A stretch of DNA of 64,000 nucleotides, taken from Anaerolineales bacterium UBA2395. Its GTDB lineage: Bacteria > Chloroflexota > Anaerolineae > Anaerolineales > Villigracilaceae. This document shows, in pieces, positions 41,784 through 50,565 of this stretch. The position numbers and the translations under genes were made by a program. The notes beneath the pieces were generated by a model that did no database searches, was not told where the DNA came from, and saw nothing but the letters and a program-made list of their open reading frames with translations. Position 1 is the first letter of the stretch; each line of letters opens with the position of its first letter. The DNA lies in NCBI GenBank assembly GCA_002343775.1, contig DDSH01000021.1, forward strand, positions 10,019 to 74,018. Reading direction: 5' to 3'.

Positions 41784-43105
41784 GCAATATCTCCTTCAAA
41801 CGGAATTGGCAACGGATTGACAAACCCCTTCGCGCGGAATTTCTCCACGTAATCTCGCACCGTCCAATAATCCAGACCAACTTGTTCGGCGATCTCAAAA
41901 ACGGTATGCTGACCTTCGAAGCGCATCATGATCTTTTCAATGGCGCGGTTGAGCGCCCAGTTCTCGCGCCAATCCACCCAGAGACCGTAGCCGCTGAGGA
42001 AGACCGGTCCGCGGAAGGTGCGCTTTGGTGTGTAATTGCTGGCATATATGCGGATGATTTCTTCAGCGGTCTGCGCCGCGCCGACGAGCATATCCTCGTG
42101 CATGATGTCGAGATTATCGTCGGTGGTGTGATATTCATCATATGGAAAACGATTGATGGAGATACACGGCACGTTCACGCCAGGTCCATTGATGACGCGT
42201 TCATCGTTGGCAGGTGCAGCGGCGAAGTCGCGCGCTTCGTAATCCGTATCTCGTAACACGTAACTCGTTACTTTATCCAACAAATGGTTGTGCTGCCGCG
42301 TATGATGCCAGGCGATTTTGTTTTGATTGCCTGTCATCTCCATGAAAATGCCGCCTCGCAGATTTGGAATCAGACTCTCGTTGTGAGCCAGCCATGCGAT
42401 GGTGCCGATAGTCTCCGGTCCGAACCAGAAGCGGACGCTCATCGAACCGCGCGGCAACGGTTTTTCGGCGAGGCGGCGCGCCACTTCGATGGTACTGACC
42501 ACGCCTGCGCCATCGTCGTTCGCCTGCATGGGGTGACAGGTATGCGCCTGCACCAGAAACTCGCCCACTTCGGGGTTGGGGCCACCCTCAGGGTGGACGA
42601 CTGCCGTGGCAACTTTGAATCCCTGCGCCGGGTCGGTGATAAATTCGCACTTGATGACCGCGCGGTATTTTTTATCTCGCGAGAGTTTATCAAAAGTGTT
42701 TTTCGGCAGACAGAATCCCCAGTCACGTTCGTAATATTTAAAAACCCACGGCACCGTGTGCGGAAGTTTTTCGTTGAAATACAAATGCGGCTGGAGTTCT
42801 TCAAAGCTCAGAACTTTATCCACTGGCAACGAGTATGAAACGATATGCAGCGGATTGTCCTTGAAGTCCACGATGCGCTCGCCGCCTTCGATCTCCAGAT
42901 ACGCTTCATGCACGACATAGCGTTCCGGCACTTTCCACGTCCAGACTTGCTTGAGCGGCGCATAGGTCTCGATGGTGTAGTTGGAAGAATCGGGCATGTA
43001 CGAACCGACGATCTCCAACGTCTTGTCATGGTCGTCCGAGACAAGCGTGCGGTGCAGAGGGAAAAATTCCGCGAGGATGGATTTAAGGGAGGTGTAGGGT
43101 TTCAT
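41780..43105 (-). CDS. DUF4910 (M28-peptidase-like) protein with C-terminal winged helix
   Basis: 441 residues from the ATG at 43105; a TTG two codons earlier is also open. The order is a peptidase-like N-terminal part with an inserted beta domain (about 40-170), then VQAHTCHPMQANDDGAG (186-201) carrying the metal-binding His and Asp of M28 peptidases, GTIAWLAHNE and PYDEYHTTDDN. The last 60 residues form a winged helix (FEIAEQVGLDYWTVRDYVEKFRAKGF). DUF4910 proteins are often found in surface-glycan loci near SpsF or NeuB; removal of an amide group from a sugar or lipid is a guess. Confidence 0.85.
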   Translation of the reverse strand: MKPYTSLKSILAEFFPLHRTLVSDDHDKTLEIVGSYMPDSSNYTIETYAPLKQVWTWKVPERYVVHEAYLEIEGGERIVDFKDNPLHIVSYSLPVDKVLSFEELQPHLYFNEKLPHTVPWVFKYYERDWGFCLPKNTFDKLSRDKKYRAVIKCEFITDPAQGFKVATAVVHPEGGPNPEVGEFLVQAHTCHPMQANDDGAGVVSTIEVARRLAEKPLPRGSMSVRFWFGPETIGTIAWLAHNESLIPNLRGGIFMEMTGNQNKIAWHHTRQHNHLLDKVTSYVLRDTDYEARDFAAAPANDERVINGPGVNVPCISINRFPYDEYHTTDDNLDIMHEDMLVGAAQTAEEIIRIYASNYTPKRTFRGPVFLSGYGLWVDWRENWALNRAIEKIMMRFEGQHTVFEIAEQVGLDYWTVRDYVEKFRAKGFVNPLPIPFEGDIA

Positions 43106-43131
43106 TTTCAAGCAGAAAAACGTAGAGAATT

Positions 43132-43965
43132 CTATTTCGTTGCAGCCGGATAGAACTTGATCGTCACCAACAGGAATTTCATGAATTCCATTTCCTCTTC
43201 CGTGAGTCTTTTCGTGTATGTACGATTGGATACATCAAAAAATGTTTTTTCGCTGGCATCGATCTCAGCAGGGTCTTTTACAATAACAATCGAACGCGGA
43301 TACTCCGGATGCTGACTATAAAATTCAGCCAGTTTCCCCTGCATCACCTCATACTTATTCTCCACGCTCACATCTTCATATTGATAGCCCAATTTGTCGC
43401 TCATATCTTTGGCTGGCACGCCAGCATAAATATGATTCTCTTCCATATCTCTGGTAATGACCGAACCCAACATCGCCATGCTCTTCTTCTTCGCGCGAAT
43501 AGGCGACACAAGGCAATGCCCCACAAACCAGACATCATCTTCCACATACATAGGCGTATCACCCTCCCACCTGCAACCCTGCAACACATCACCAAAGCGG
43601 ATGTGCGTCCACAATTGGCTATGGGCTCCAATGCCGACACCGTTCCCAATGAACAAACCGCCATGCGTATTAAGAATGCAGGTCTGACCGATCCAACAGC
43701 AACTGCCTAACTTTGCTTCTTTACGTCCCGTGATCTTCGTATCTTCCCGGATCATGGTGTAATCGCCGATCTCAATGGACGGGCAGGCGATCTCGATATT
43801 ATGCCCAAGGAAAACCCCATCACCAAGCACAACTTTCCTGGCAGGCTTCAACGTTCCAGTCGTAAAATCAAATCCGCCAGAGATGGTGACACCGTCTCCA
43901 ATGCGGACACCTTTGCCAACATACACTTCGTCCGCCACAATTTTATAATTTTTGTTGATCTCCAT
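43132..43965 (-). CDS. Left-handed beta-helix (hexapeptide) acyltransferase-like protein
   Basis: 277 residues with AGGA upstream. The first 200 residues show hexapeptide turns: VGKGVRIGDGVTISG, LGDGVFLGHNIEIACPSIEIGDYTMI, and FIGNGVGIGAHSQLWTHI. VWFVGHCLVSPIRAKKKSMAMLGSVITRDM then IYAGVPAKDM are the usual ending of the acyl-CoA binding coils. About 70 extra residues at the C-terminus form a separate alpha/beta part. It would acetylate a sugar hydroxyl or amine. It lies directly upstream of the DUF4910 gene. Confidence 0.85.
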   Translation of the reverse strand: MEINKNYKIVADEVYVGKGVRIGDGVTISGGFDFTTGTLKPARKVVLGDGVFLGHNIEIACPSIEIGDYTMIREDTKITGRKEAKLGSCCWIGQTCILNTHGGLFIGNGVGIGAHSQLWTHIRFGDVLQGCRWEGDTPMYVEDDVWFVGHCLVSPIRAKKKSMAMLGSVITRDMEENHIYAGVPAKDMSDKLGYQYEDVSVENKYEVMQGKLAEFYSQHPEYPRSIVIVKDPAEIDASEKTFFDVSNRTYTKRLTEEEMEFMKFLLVTIKFYPAATK

Positions 43966-43995
43966 TTTTTCATCCTATCAGAAGTGTATTCTTCT

Positions 43996-45087
43996 CTATT
44001 TTTTCTTGATGATGGTTTCGTAGACCTTCATCAACGCCTCAGCATTCTTTTTCCAATCCGCACGCATCTCTGCCGACTTTCGGGCTGATTCGCCAACCCC
44101 AGGCAGTTTCTCACGCTGACGGATTGCCGCAAGAATCTTTTCCGCCAGGTGATCCGCATCTCCATCGCGGAAGAGCCATCCATTTTCATCCTCGAATACC
44201 CATTCCTTGTTGGCGGGAATATCCGACACGAGGCAGGGTAATCCACAGGCTAACGCCTCCATCAATGACACAGATGAACCGTCCACATGCGAGGGCGAGA
44301 TATATAAATCTGCCATATGATACCAGCGCGGCAGATCGGTCTGCGAGATCTGCCCGCCAAAGGTGACATATTCTTCCACGCCGCCACTCTGCAAAATTCT
44401 GCGGATGTTCGCACCTTGCGACCCGCCATTTAGAAGGATGAGGCGGATGTCTTCATGCTGTCGCGCAACTTTCACAAAGGCACGCGCCAACACATCCACG
44501 CCGTAACGCGCTTCCCAGGAACGATTGCAGAAGAGAATAAAACCTTCTTTCTTTCCTCTTTCCTCTTTCTTCGAAAAATGTTCCAAATCCACGCCCCACG
44601 GAAAGACGATCGTTTTCTCCGAGTCCATGCCATAGGCAACCGCCTTGTCTTTGGTGACGTTGGCATCGCTCGTGAAGAAATTCGAACGTCTCAACGTGTA
44701 CTTGGTTGCAAACTCCCACATCCAACCCTTGTGGACATCATCCATCAAGTCAAATCCCCAAGACATGGTGAGGAGAGGCTTCGCGCCAGCGAGGATGGCG
44801 ATAAAGGCACAGGTTTGGATGGGACCCGCATGGACGAGATCAGGCTTGAGGTCCCGTACGATGCGTTTGAAGTCCGCGACCAAAGCAGGCAGGCTGCCCC
44901 ATGTAAATGGTCCGCGTCCACCCTTCCAGATCACCTGATGGACATGTTCAGGGACAGCGCGGCTTTCCACTTGTCTTTGATTACCCTCGAGTTGAGCAAA
45001 AAAGACCTCATGCCCGCCATCGGATATGGCTTTGAGAAAGCGATAATCATGGGTGGAGTAACCGAGAGAGAAGTATAGGATGCGCAT
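43996..45087 (-). CDS. Family 4 glycosyltransferase
   Basis: 363 residues from the ATG at 45087, which overlaps the upstream stop as TGATG; a TTG one codon earlier is rejected. RILYFSLGYSTHDYRFLKAISDGGHEVFFAQLEG is a GT-B N-terminal domain. In the C-terminal half ISPSHVDGSSVSLMEALACGLPCLVSDIPANKEW contains the retaining GT4 E-x7-E-type nucleotide-binding motif (here SLMEALACG). It transfers a sugar from a nucleotide-sugar donor on the cytoplasmic side. The sugar is unknown. Confidence 0.9.
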   Translation of the reverse strand: MRILYFSLGYSTHDYRFLKAISDGGHEVFFAQLEGNQRQVESRAVPEHVHQVIWKGGRGPFTWGSLPALVADFKRIVRDLKPDLVHAGPIQTCAFIAILAGAKPLLTMSWGFDLMDDVHKGWMWEFATKYTLRRSNFFTSDANVTKDKAVAYGMDSEKTIVFPWGVDLEHFSKKEERGKKEGFILFCNRSWEARYGVDVLARAFVKVARQHEDIRLILLNGGSQGANIRRILQSGGVEEYVTFGGQISQTDLPRWYHMADLYISPSHVDGSSVSLMEALACGLPCLVSDIPANKEWVFEDENGWLFRDGDADHLAEKILAAIRQREKLPGVGESARKSAEMRADWKKNAEALMKVYETIIKKK

Positions 45088-46835
45088 CAACGGCTAAACC
45101 ATTCCGCCAGCTGATAGTACAACTGCGGGTTTTGATTCAGGAAGAGATTGCGGTCACCCGTCAGCCCGATCAACAAGCCCATGCTCAGGGTGGCAAGCAC
45201 GGCAAGCCACCACAAGATTGCCACCGTCCCTTTTTGGAAGCGGTTTACAGCAAACACAGGAAGATACGTACCGGAAAACACCACAGCCAGCAAGATCAAT
45301 TCCTGTGCAATATCCACAAGGTAACGAATATTGGACGCAGCAAACACGACCAACACGCCGGTTTGGAGCGCAAAATATCCAGCCAGAGCCACGAGCAATA
45401 ATCCAATCGGGTGATGAACGGACATGGACAGGTCGCCATTCAGCCACCGCCACATGCTTCGAACCGCAAATAGCACTGTCAGACCTATTATCGGAACCAT
45501 CAGAAAAACTCCGGCAACCGGGTCTGTATAATAGTATCCTTCCGGCAGACGCAAAAACACGGGCCACATATCTTCGCGGATCCAATCCAGCCGCACAAAC
45601 GGGAACTCTGCACCGATACTGGGGGGACGGAAAAAGTAGGTGTACAGGTTTGCCAAGGTATATCGCGGCGAAAACACATCTGCAGCCAGCGGGGAGAGCG
45701 TCGGACCGGTCAATGTGTAGGTGAACCCAAATTCAAGGATGGACCCAAAACGGATAAAGTTATACCAAGCCATTGACACCGCTGCCAAGGCAAGCGGCAA
45801 CGCCGCTGCCAACCACGAAGCAATTATGGCAGTCGGTCCTTGACCTTTGCGTTGGACGTATATCTTCCATGCCATCAGGGCGGCGAGTAACGCAATGCCA
45901 GGGATCAGGCTCATGCGTGAGGCAGCCGCCAGCCCGAGAGACAGGGAAGCCAATATCAGGTGAATGTTCCGTACCACACCGGATCGAAAAGCAAGGTGGA
46001 AAAAATAAAAACCCATCACCATAAAGCATAAGCCACCCGCTGTGGCAACCTCGTAGTATTTCGGGCGGGTCAGCATCCAGATCAATGGGATGTTCACAAG
46101 CAGAGAGAGCACCCCACCCCAATACAACCAGGCAGGCAAACCCGCATCAATGCTGACACGGCGCAAAAGCAGAACGGAAAACAAAGCTGTGCCAACAACC
46201 AGTGCAAAAACCAGTCCGGAATCAGTTACAGGCTGTAGGGTGACCGATGAAAAAATAACCCCCAACACGGCAGGCGCCGGACCCCAATACAGAAAATATT
46301 TTCCATCATACAGGGTTATATCCCAAAGATGCGGAACATTCTTGCGTTGTTCGTAATCGTAGGGATTCTCCAACTGCAAGAGTTCCAATTCTGGCTCCAC
46401 CAGCAGGTGAGCCTGACCATGTTGAAAAGCCTGCGTCAGCAGTCCGTAATAATCCTTGCCGGGTGGAAACCGGTCGAACCTGCCAACAGTGATGACCCAA
46501 CCGTACAACAAGACCGCCCCAATGAACAAGATGGTCAGAATGAAATCGGATAAAACCCCGCTTCCTTTCACAGACTGTCGGCTATGTACGTCTTCATTAT
46601 CTGGTTCCACCAGAAAGCGGACCCCGCCTAGCCAGGGTAAACGATACAAAAACGGCAAGATCCAGTCCGAAGCTCCAAACAAAGCCGTAACCACCCCAGC
46701 AGCGAGGATCAACCAGCGCCCCCTGCCCCAGCCTGCATCGTTATCCAACCCGAGCTGATATGCGAAGAGAGCAACTACAATAATACCCAACCCCGCCAAT
46801 AGGAGCATGACTCGAATAATATGTTTACGTTTCAT
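45087..46835 (-). CDS. Polytopic GT-C-like membrane protein
   Basis: 582 residues with about 12 membrane segments. The first extracytoplasmic loop has RFDRFPPGKDYYGLLTQAFQHGQAHLLVEP and later WDITLYDGKYFLYWGPAPAVLG, the same signature as in 32861-34558 (LTLYEGNWYIPMPPLPG). Acid residues in the first loop fit the GT-C catalytic site. It would move a sugar from a polyprenyl carrier at the outer face. It follows the NeuB gene after 6 nt and overlaps the GT4 gene (TGATG). Confidence 0.68.
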   Translation of the reverse strand: MKRKHIIRVMLLLAGLGIIVVALFAYQLGLDNDAGWGRGRWLILAAGVVTALFGASDWILPFLYRLPWLGGVRFLVEPDNEDVHSRQSVKGSGVLSDFILTILFIGAVLLYGWVITVGRFDRFPPGKDYYGLLTQAFQHGQAHLLVEPELELLQLENPYDYEQRKNVPHLWDITLYDGKYFLYWGPAPAVLGVIFSSVTLQPVTDSGLVFALVVGTALFSVLLLRRVSIDAGLPAWLYWGGVLSLLVNIPLIWMLTRPKYYEVATAGGLCFMVMGFYFFHLAFRSGVVRNIHLILASLSLGLAAASRMSLIPGIALLAALMAWKIYVQRKGQGPTAIIASWLAAALPLALAAVSMAWYNFIRFGSILEFGFTYTLTGPTLSPLAADVFSPRYTLANLYTYFFRPPSIGAEFPFVRLDWIREDMWPVFLRLPEGYYYTDPVAGVFLMVPIIGLTVLFAVRSMWRWLNGDLSMSVHHPIGLLLVALAGYFALQTGVLVVFAASNIRYLVDIAQELILLAVVFSGTYLPVFAVNRFQKGTVAILWWLAVLATLSMGLLIGLTGDRNLFLNQNPQLYYQLAEWFSR

Positions 46836-46841
46836 GGCAGG

Positions 46842-47909
46842 TTACACACCCAAATCCGTCCAGCGTAATTCTTTTCCTTTGGGCATATCGACCAAAGCCT
46901 TTGTGCCGATCACATTCTCAATCTCATGCGGCTTGACCGCCCCCGGTGTGGCGGGGCGCAGAACGTCTATCATGTCGCGGGTAAAGGTTTCGCCTGCTTT
47001 GATATCACGTGCGGCGCGCAGACAACGGCGCTGCACTACCTTGGTTTCCTGCTCGTTACCACCGATGAATTTATCCGCCGAACCCAACGCCCGCTCAAGT
47101 TGGCGTGTCTCTTCGACCATGTGCGCCCAGTCTGCGGGGTTTAACGCAAACTTGTGATCAGGACCTTCACGGTCGTTGCTATCGGTGAAGTGACGCTCGA
47201 TCATACGAGCACCCAATGTCACCGCACCGAGAACCGTCGCGTTCCCGTGGGTATGATCGGAAAGACCAAGCACCACATCGGGGAACATGGTGGCATAGGT
47301 CTTCAAAACATTTAAATGTATATGATCGTAGTTCTCGAGGCTGGCGGTGTAATTGGTGTTGCACTGCATCAGGCATAGATGTTTATTGACCTTGAGGATC
47401 GCATGGACAGCCCTCTGCACATCGGCAATATCGGCTGCGCCGCTGGCAATGATCATCGGTTTTCCCTTGGATGCCATGTGTACCAGCGCTTCGATCCAGT
47501 CAATTTCACCAGAACCCGCTTTAAAGGCGGGAATGTACGGGTCAACATGCTCAATGGAATCGTAATCGTACGGTGAGGTAAAGAAGTCGATGCCGGCTTT
47601 GTCACACTCTTCCTTGAGGATGGGTGTCCAACTCTGGGAGACGGACGCGGCGGCATAGACTTCCGTGACAGATTTCTTCCACGTGGCTTGATGGCTGACC
47701 TTGGAATCCATGTGGGTGAAGCCATAGTCTGAGACGATCTTGGGCGCTTGAAAATGCTGAAACTTTGCCGCGTCGGCGCCCGCTTCTTTGGCAAGACGAA
47801 TCAGCATTTTTGCCCGATCCAGGTCGCCGTCATGGTTGGCGGCAATGTCTGCGATGAAGTAGGTGGGGTGGTTCAAGCCGATGGTGTGGTTGTTGATCTT
47901 GAATTCCAT
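46842..47909 (-). CDS. neuB: NeuB-family nonulosonate synthase with SAF domain
   Basis: 355 residues from the ATG at 47909, chosen for a strong SD (GGAGGA 4 nt upstream); a longer frame to 48011 is rejected. FIADIAANHDGDLDRAKMLIRLAKEAGADAAKFQ is the barrel start, ERHFTDSNDREGPDHKFALNP the active-site end, and the last 60 residues (RAARDIKAGETFTRDMIDVLRP onward) are the antifreeze-like SAF domain missing in the other NeuB. It condenses phosphoenolpyruvate with a sugar. With PseB and SpsF nearby, a pseudaminic/legionaminic-like product or a sps-type acid sugar is likely. Confidence 0.93.
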   Translation of the reverse strand: MEFKINNHTIGLNHPTYFIADIAANHDGDLDRAKMLIRLAKEAGADAAKFQHFQAPKIVSDYGFTHMDSKVSHQATWKKSVTEVYAAASVSQSWTPILKEECDKAGIDFFTSPYDYDSIEHVDPYIPAFKAGSGEIDWIEALVHMASKGKPMIIASGAADIADVQRAVHAILKVNKHLCLMQCNTNYTASLENYDHIHLNVLKTYATMFPDVVLGLSDHTHGNATVLGAVTLGARMIERHFTDSNDREGPDHKFALNPADWAHMVEETRQLERALGSADKFIGGNEQETKVVQRRCLRAARDIKAGETFTRDMIDVLRPATPGAVKPHEIENVIGTKALVDMPKGKELRWTDLGV

Positions 47910-47928
47910 TTGTTCCTCCGAAAGTTGG

Positions 47929-47961
47929 AAGTGACAATCCGCACTAGAGCGACTGTCACTT
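47929..47961. repeat. Imperfect GTGACA...TGTCAC palindrome over a stop codon
   Basis: AAGTGACAATCCG and CGACTGTCACTT form imperfect 13-bp arms around CACTAGAG. The TGA stop of the DUF4260 gene (47956-47958) lies inside one arm. It resembles the perfect palindrome at 28182-28216 at both ends. Confidence 0.65.
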
Positions 47962-48315
47962 ATTGGGGTTTCCAATCCTGCCGAGATGGGTATTTTGGAA
48001 AGAGTCTTCATGTTTCAAGCCGTAGCCAAAGACACGGTCGAGGCTGGAGTGACCAAACAGCAAAGTCCCGGCGAAGGTTAGCCAGGGAATTGTCAGAAGG
48101 GCGCCCAAAACATACAGCGTGATCCCAACTCCCTGATGGTGGATCAGGTTATAGGTCCAGGCACCGAAGCGAGGATTTGCCAGATAGCCAAGCGCACTCA
48201 GGTCAGGCGTCAAAAAAAGCAGGGCATACAGCCACCACGAATAGCCCAGCTGCGAAAAAAGAAAGAGGGAAAGGCAAAAAAGCAGGAATTGTTCGAGTTT
48301 TAGCAGGTTTTTCAT
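47956..48315 (-). CDS. DUF4260 family small membrane protein
   Basis: 119 residues from the ATG at 48315, with GGAG 5 nt upstream. The upstream extension of the frame (to 48699) reads through the DnaA-box-like array and is rejected. It has three hydrophobic segments; YSWWLYALLFLTPDLSALGYLANPRFGAWTYNLIHHQGVG, then FAGTLLFGHSSLDRVFGYGLKHEDSFQNTHLGRIG are the DUF4260 signature. The family function is unknown. It is probably a passenger between two nucleotide-sugar genes. Confidence 0.87.
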   Translation of the reverse strand: MKNLLKLEQFLLFCLSLFLFSQLGYSWWLYALLFLTPDLSALGYLANPRFGAWTYNLIHHQGVGITLYVLGALLTIPWLTFAGTLLFGHSSLDRVFGYGLKHEDSFQNTHLGRIGNPNK

Positions 48316-48336
48316 GGCGGCTCCGATAAAGTTGCC

Positions 48337-48592
48337 TGTGGATAAGTGACTCAAAACTGTGGATAACTTCTGATAAGTTTCCCATTTTTCCCGGGAAAAA
48401 GCCCAGTTCCTGTGGAAAAATGACGGTTTTTGTGCATCAACCTGTGGACAAGTCGGGAGAGGCGGCTTGTAACCCGACCTATGGTTGTTGATAACTGCGT
48501 ATCTTTTGTGGATAACCCTGTTGGAATTGTGTGTAAAACTCGTCCAAGCCTGTGGAGAAAACGGGCAAAACCTCGCCCAAGTCTGTGGATAA
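48337..48592. other. Array of eight DnaA-box-like sites
   Basis: Perfect TGTGGATAA (reverse complement of TTATCCACA) occurs at 48337, 48358, 48507 and 48584. One-mismatch forms occur at 48411 (TGTGGAAAA), 48443 (TGTGGACAA), 48486 (TGTTGATAA) and 48551 (TGTGGAGAA). All are in one direction. Steps between starts are 21, 53, 32, 43, 21, 44 and 33 bp, near multiples of the helical repeat. The first half is intergenic; the second half is inside the 3' end of the RmlD-like gene. No AT-rich unwinding region or dnaA/dnaN gene is seen here. Confidence 0.7.
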
Positions 48593-49396
48593 CTTCTGGG
48601 TAGAGAGCCACAGGTTGTTGGCGCGGCGTGCGAGCAAGCCGGAGAAGCTGATGGATTTTGGGGTAATGTCGCTCTCGCGCAGGCTGAATTTGCGGGCAAT
48701 TTCGACGCCGAACTGATATTTGCTCATGGCTTGTGTGCCGACCAGATGATACAGTCCGCTCAACCCGCGCTTCAACACCTTGACGAGGAGGCGGGTGGTG
48801 TCGTTGACAAGCATGGGGCAAAAGACGACATCGGTAAATCCGCTCATGCTCTTGTTGTTGGTCAGGTTGTGATGGAAGAATTCGGCAAGGCTGCGTTTGC
48901 CGCCCAGGCTCCAGCCGTAGAAATTGACTCGTGCGACGATAGATTGTGGATTTTCCGTCAGCACCGCCCACTCGCCGTCCAGTTTGGTTTTGGCGTACAC
49001 ACTGAGCGGATTGGGCTTGTCGTCTTCGGTGTAGAAGCCGTCCTTTTCGCCGTCGAAGACGGCATCGGTGGAAATGTGGACGAGGGGGATGCTGCGCGTT
49101 TTGCAGGCGCGTGCCAGCTGACGGGGCAGGTCCATGTTCAGGCGTTTGGCAAGGTCCGGGTTGTTCTCACAGGCATCGAGGTCCGCAAGAGCCGCGCAGT
49201 TGACAATCCAATCGGGCTGGGCTGCATCGAGGATCTTCTCCACAGAACCGGCATCGAGCAAATCCTGTTTCAATATCTTGAACGGCGCGCTGACCAGTTT
49301 GCCGCGATCTACGCCGATAATCTCATGCTCTTGCATCATCTCTTGTGCGAAGTTGATACCGAGCAATCCGCTTACGCCAGTGAGGAGAAGTTTCAT
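48479..49396 (-). CDS. RmlD-like sugar reductase (SDR, extended)
   Basis: 305 residues from the ATG at 49396; a TTG four codons earlier is also open. KLLLTGVSGLLGINFAQEM is the Rossmann start, ISTDAVFDGEKDGFYTEDDKPNPLSVYAKTKLDGE holds the catalytic serine and YxxxK, as in dTDP-4-dehydrorhamnose reductase. It would reduce a 4-keto sugar nucleotide; next to PseB it may act on a UDP-4-keto-6-deoxy sugar. The last 40 residues are encoded by the DnaA-box-like array, yet still fit the RmlD end (LPVFSTGLDEFYTQFQQGYPQ). Confidence 0.87.
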   Translation of the reverse strand: MKLLLTGVSGLLGINFAQEMMQEHEIIGVDRGKLVSAPFKILKQDLLDAGSVEKILDAAQPDWIVNCAALADLDACENNPDLAKRLNMDLPRQLARACKTRSIPLVHISTDAVFDGEKDGFYTEDDKPNPLSVYAKTKLDGEWAVLTENPQSIVARVNFYGWSLGGKRSLAEFFHHNLTNNKSMSGFTDVVFCPMLVNDTTRLLVKVLKRGLSGLYHLVGTQAMSKYQFGVEIARKFSLRESDITPKSISFSGLLARRANNLWLSTQKLSTDLGEVLPVFSTGLDEFYTQFQQGYPQKIRSYQQP

Positions 49397-49448
49397 GGGA
49401 AGTTCCAAGTGCGAGGGTTCAGGTTTTCACCGGATCCCTGGCACGTTC

Positions 49449-50459
49449 CTATCCTTCGAGTTTACCCTGCGCGAATAATTCTTCGAATGGGGCAATGTAT
49501 TGCTTGATGCCTTCCACATCGAGCCATTCGGTGTTGTTGTCGCTCGAATACGAAAAACCTTCCTTGAGTTCGTTGCCTTTGCCTTTCCATGAGTAACCGA
49601 ACCAGGTCGCTTCAGCAGGCTGAACGACGAACATCTTTTCCAGTTCAATCGTGTGCCGCGCTTCGTCTTCGGAGATGAGCATTTCATGCAGTTTTTCGCC
49701 GGGGCGAATGCCGATGATCTCCAGATTGGCATCAGGCGCGATGGCACGGGCAAGGTCGGTCACTTTGGTACTGGGGATCTTCGGGATGAAAACCTCGCCG
49801 CCTTCCATCTGCTCGATGCAGGTGATAACGAAGCGTACACCCTGTTCCAGCGAAAGCCAGAAGCGCGTCATGCGTTCATCGGTGATGGTGATCTTGCCAT
49901 TGGAACGTTGTTTGAGGAATAGCGGAACCACCGAGCCGCGGCTGCCGACAACGTTCCCGTATCGGACGCAGGAGAAGCGGGTTGCCGAGCCCCCGGCATA
50001 GGCATTACTCTGGATCGTGAGTTTCTCCGCTGCAAGTTTGGTGGCGCCATATAAATTCGCCGGGCTGACAGCTTTATCGGTGCTGACGGTGAGCACTTTC
50101 TTCACGCCGGCATCCAACGCCGCTTCGACCACATTCGCCGTACCCATGATGTTGGTCTTGATGGCTTCCATTGGGTTGTATTCACACGCCGGGACCTGCT
50201 TGAGCGCCGCCGCATGGACGACCACATCCACACCATGCATGGCACGAACCAGCCTTTCCCTATCACGCACATCGCCAATAAAGTAACGCAGGCGCGGATC
50301 GTTGAATCCGCCCACCTGCATTTCGTGCTGTTTCAATTCGTCGCGGCTGAAGATGATGACCTTCTTCGGCTGCTTCTCTGCCAGCAAAATCTTTGTGAAT
50401 TTTTTGCCGAACGAACCCGTCCCGCCAGTGACGAGCACGACTTGATTTTTCCAGTCCAT
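49449..50459 (-). CDS. pseB: UDP-N-acetylglucosamine 4,6-dehydratase, inverting (PseB-like)
   Basis: 336 residues. TGGTGSFGKKF (11-21) binds NADP, and STDKAVSPANLYGATK (126-141) holds the family's Asp128, Lys129, Tyr137 and Lys141. RYGNVVGSRGSVVPLF and MTRFWLSLEQ follow as in PseB/FlaA1/CapE. It converts UDP-GlcNAc to a 4-keto-6-deoxy sugar in the cytosol, the first step toward pseudaminic acid, or toward L-FucNAc/QuiNAc when followed by a reductase. The RmlD-like gene is directly downstream, so the second route is also open. Confidence 0.93.
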   Translation of the reverse strand: MDWKNQVVLVTGGTGSFGKKFTKILLAEKQPKKVIIFSRDELKQHEMQVGGFNDPRLRYFIGDVRDRERLVRAMHGVDVVVHAAALKQVPACEYNPMEAIKTNIMGTANVVEAALDAGVKKVLTVSTDKAVSPANLYGATKLAAEKLTIQSNAYAGGSATRFSCVRYGNVVGSRGSVVPLFLKQRSNGKITITDERMTRFWLSLEQGVRFVITCIEQMEGGEVFIPKIPSTKVTDLARAIAPDANLEIIGIRPGEKLHEMLISEDEARHTIELEKMFVVQPAEATWFGYSWKGKGNELKEGFSYSSDNNTEWLDVEGIKQYIAPFEELFAQGKLEG

Positions 50460-50565
50460 GAAATCTCCTATTCGTCGTAGGGTGGGTTACATACCCTATG
50501 GGTATTCAACCCGCCAGTATCGCTTTTTATTGCATATAAATCAGGTTTGACACCTGACCCACCGC

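Noticed and set aside
48337..48592. Calling the DnaA-box array the chromosomal origin
   Set aside because: No dnaA, dnaN, gyrB or rpmH, no AT-rich unwinding stretch, and no skew data; only the array itself is reported.
47956..48699. Long form of the DUF4260 gene with an N-terminal extension of 128 residues
   Set aside because: The extension is the antisense-like reading of the DnaA-box-like array and the RmlD gene end; the ATG at 48315 has a good SD.
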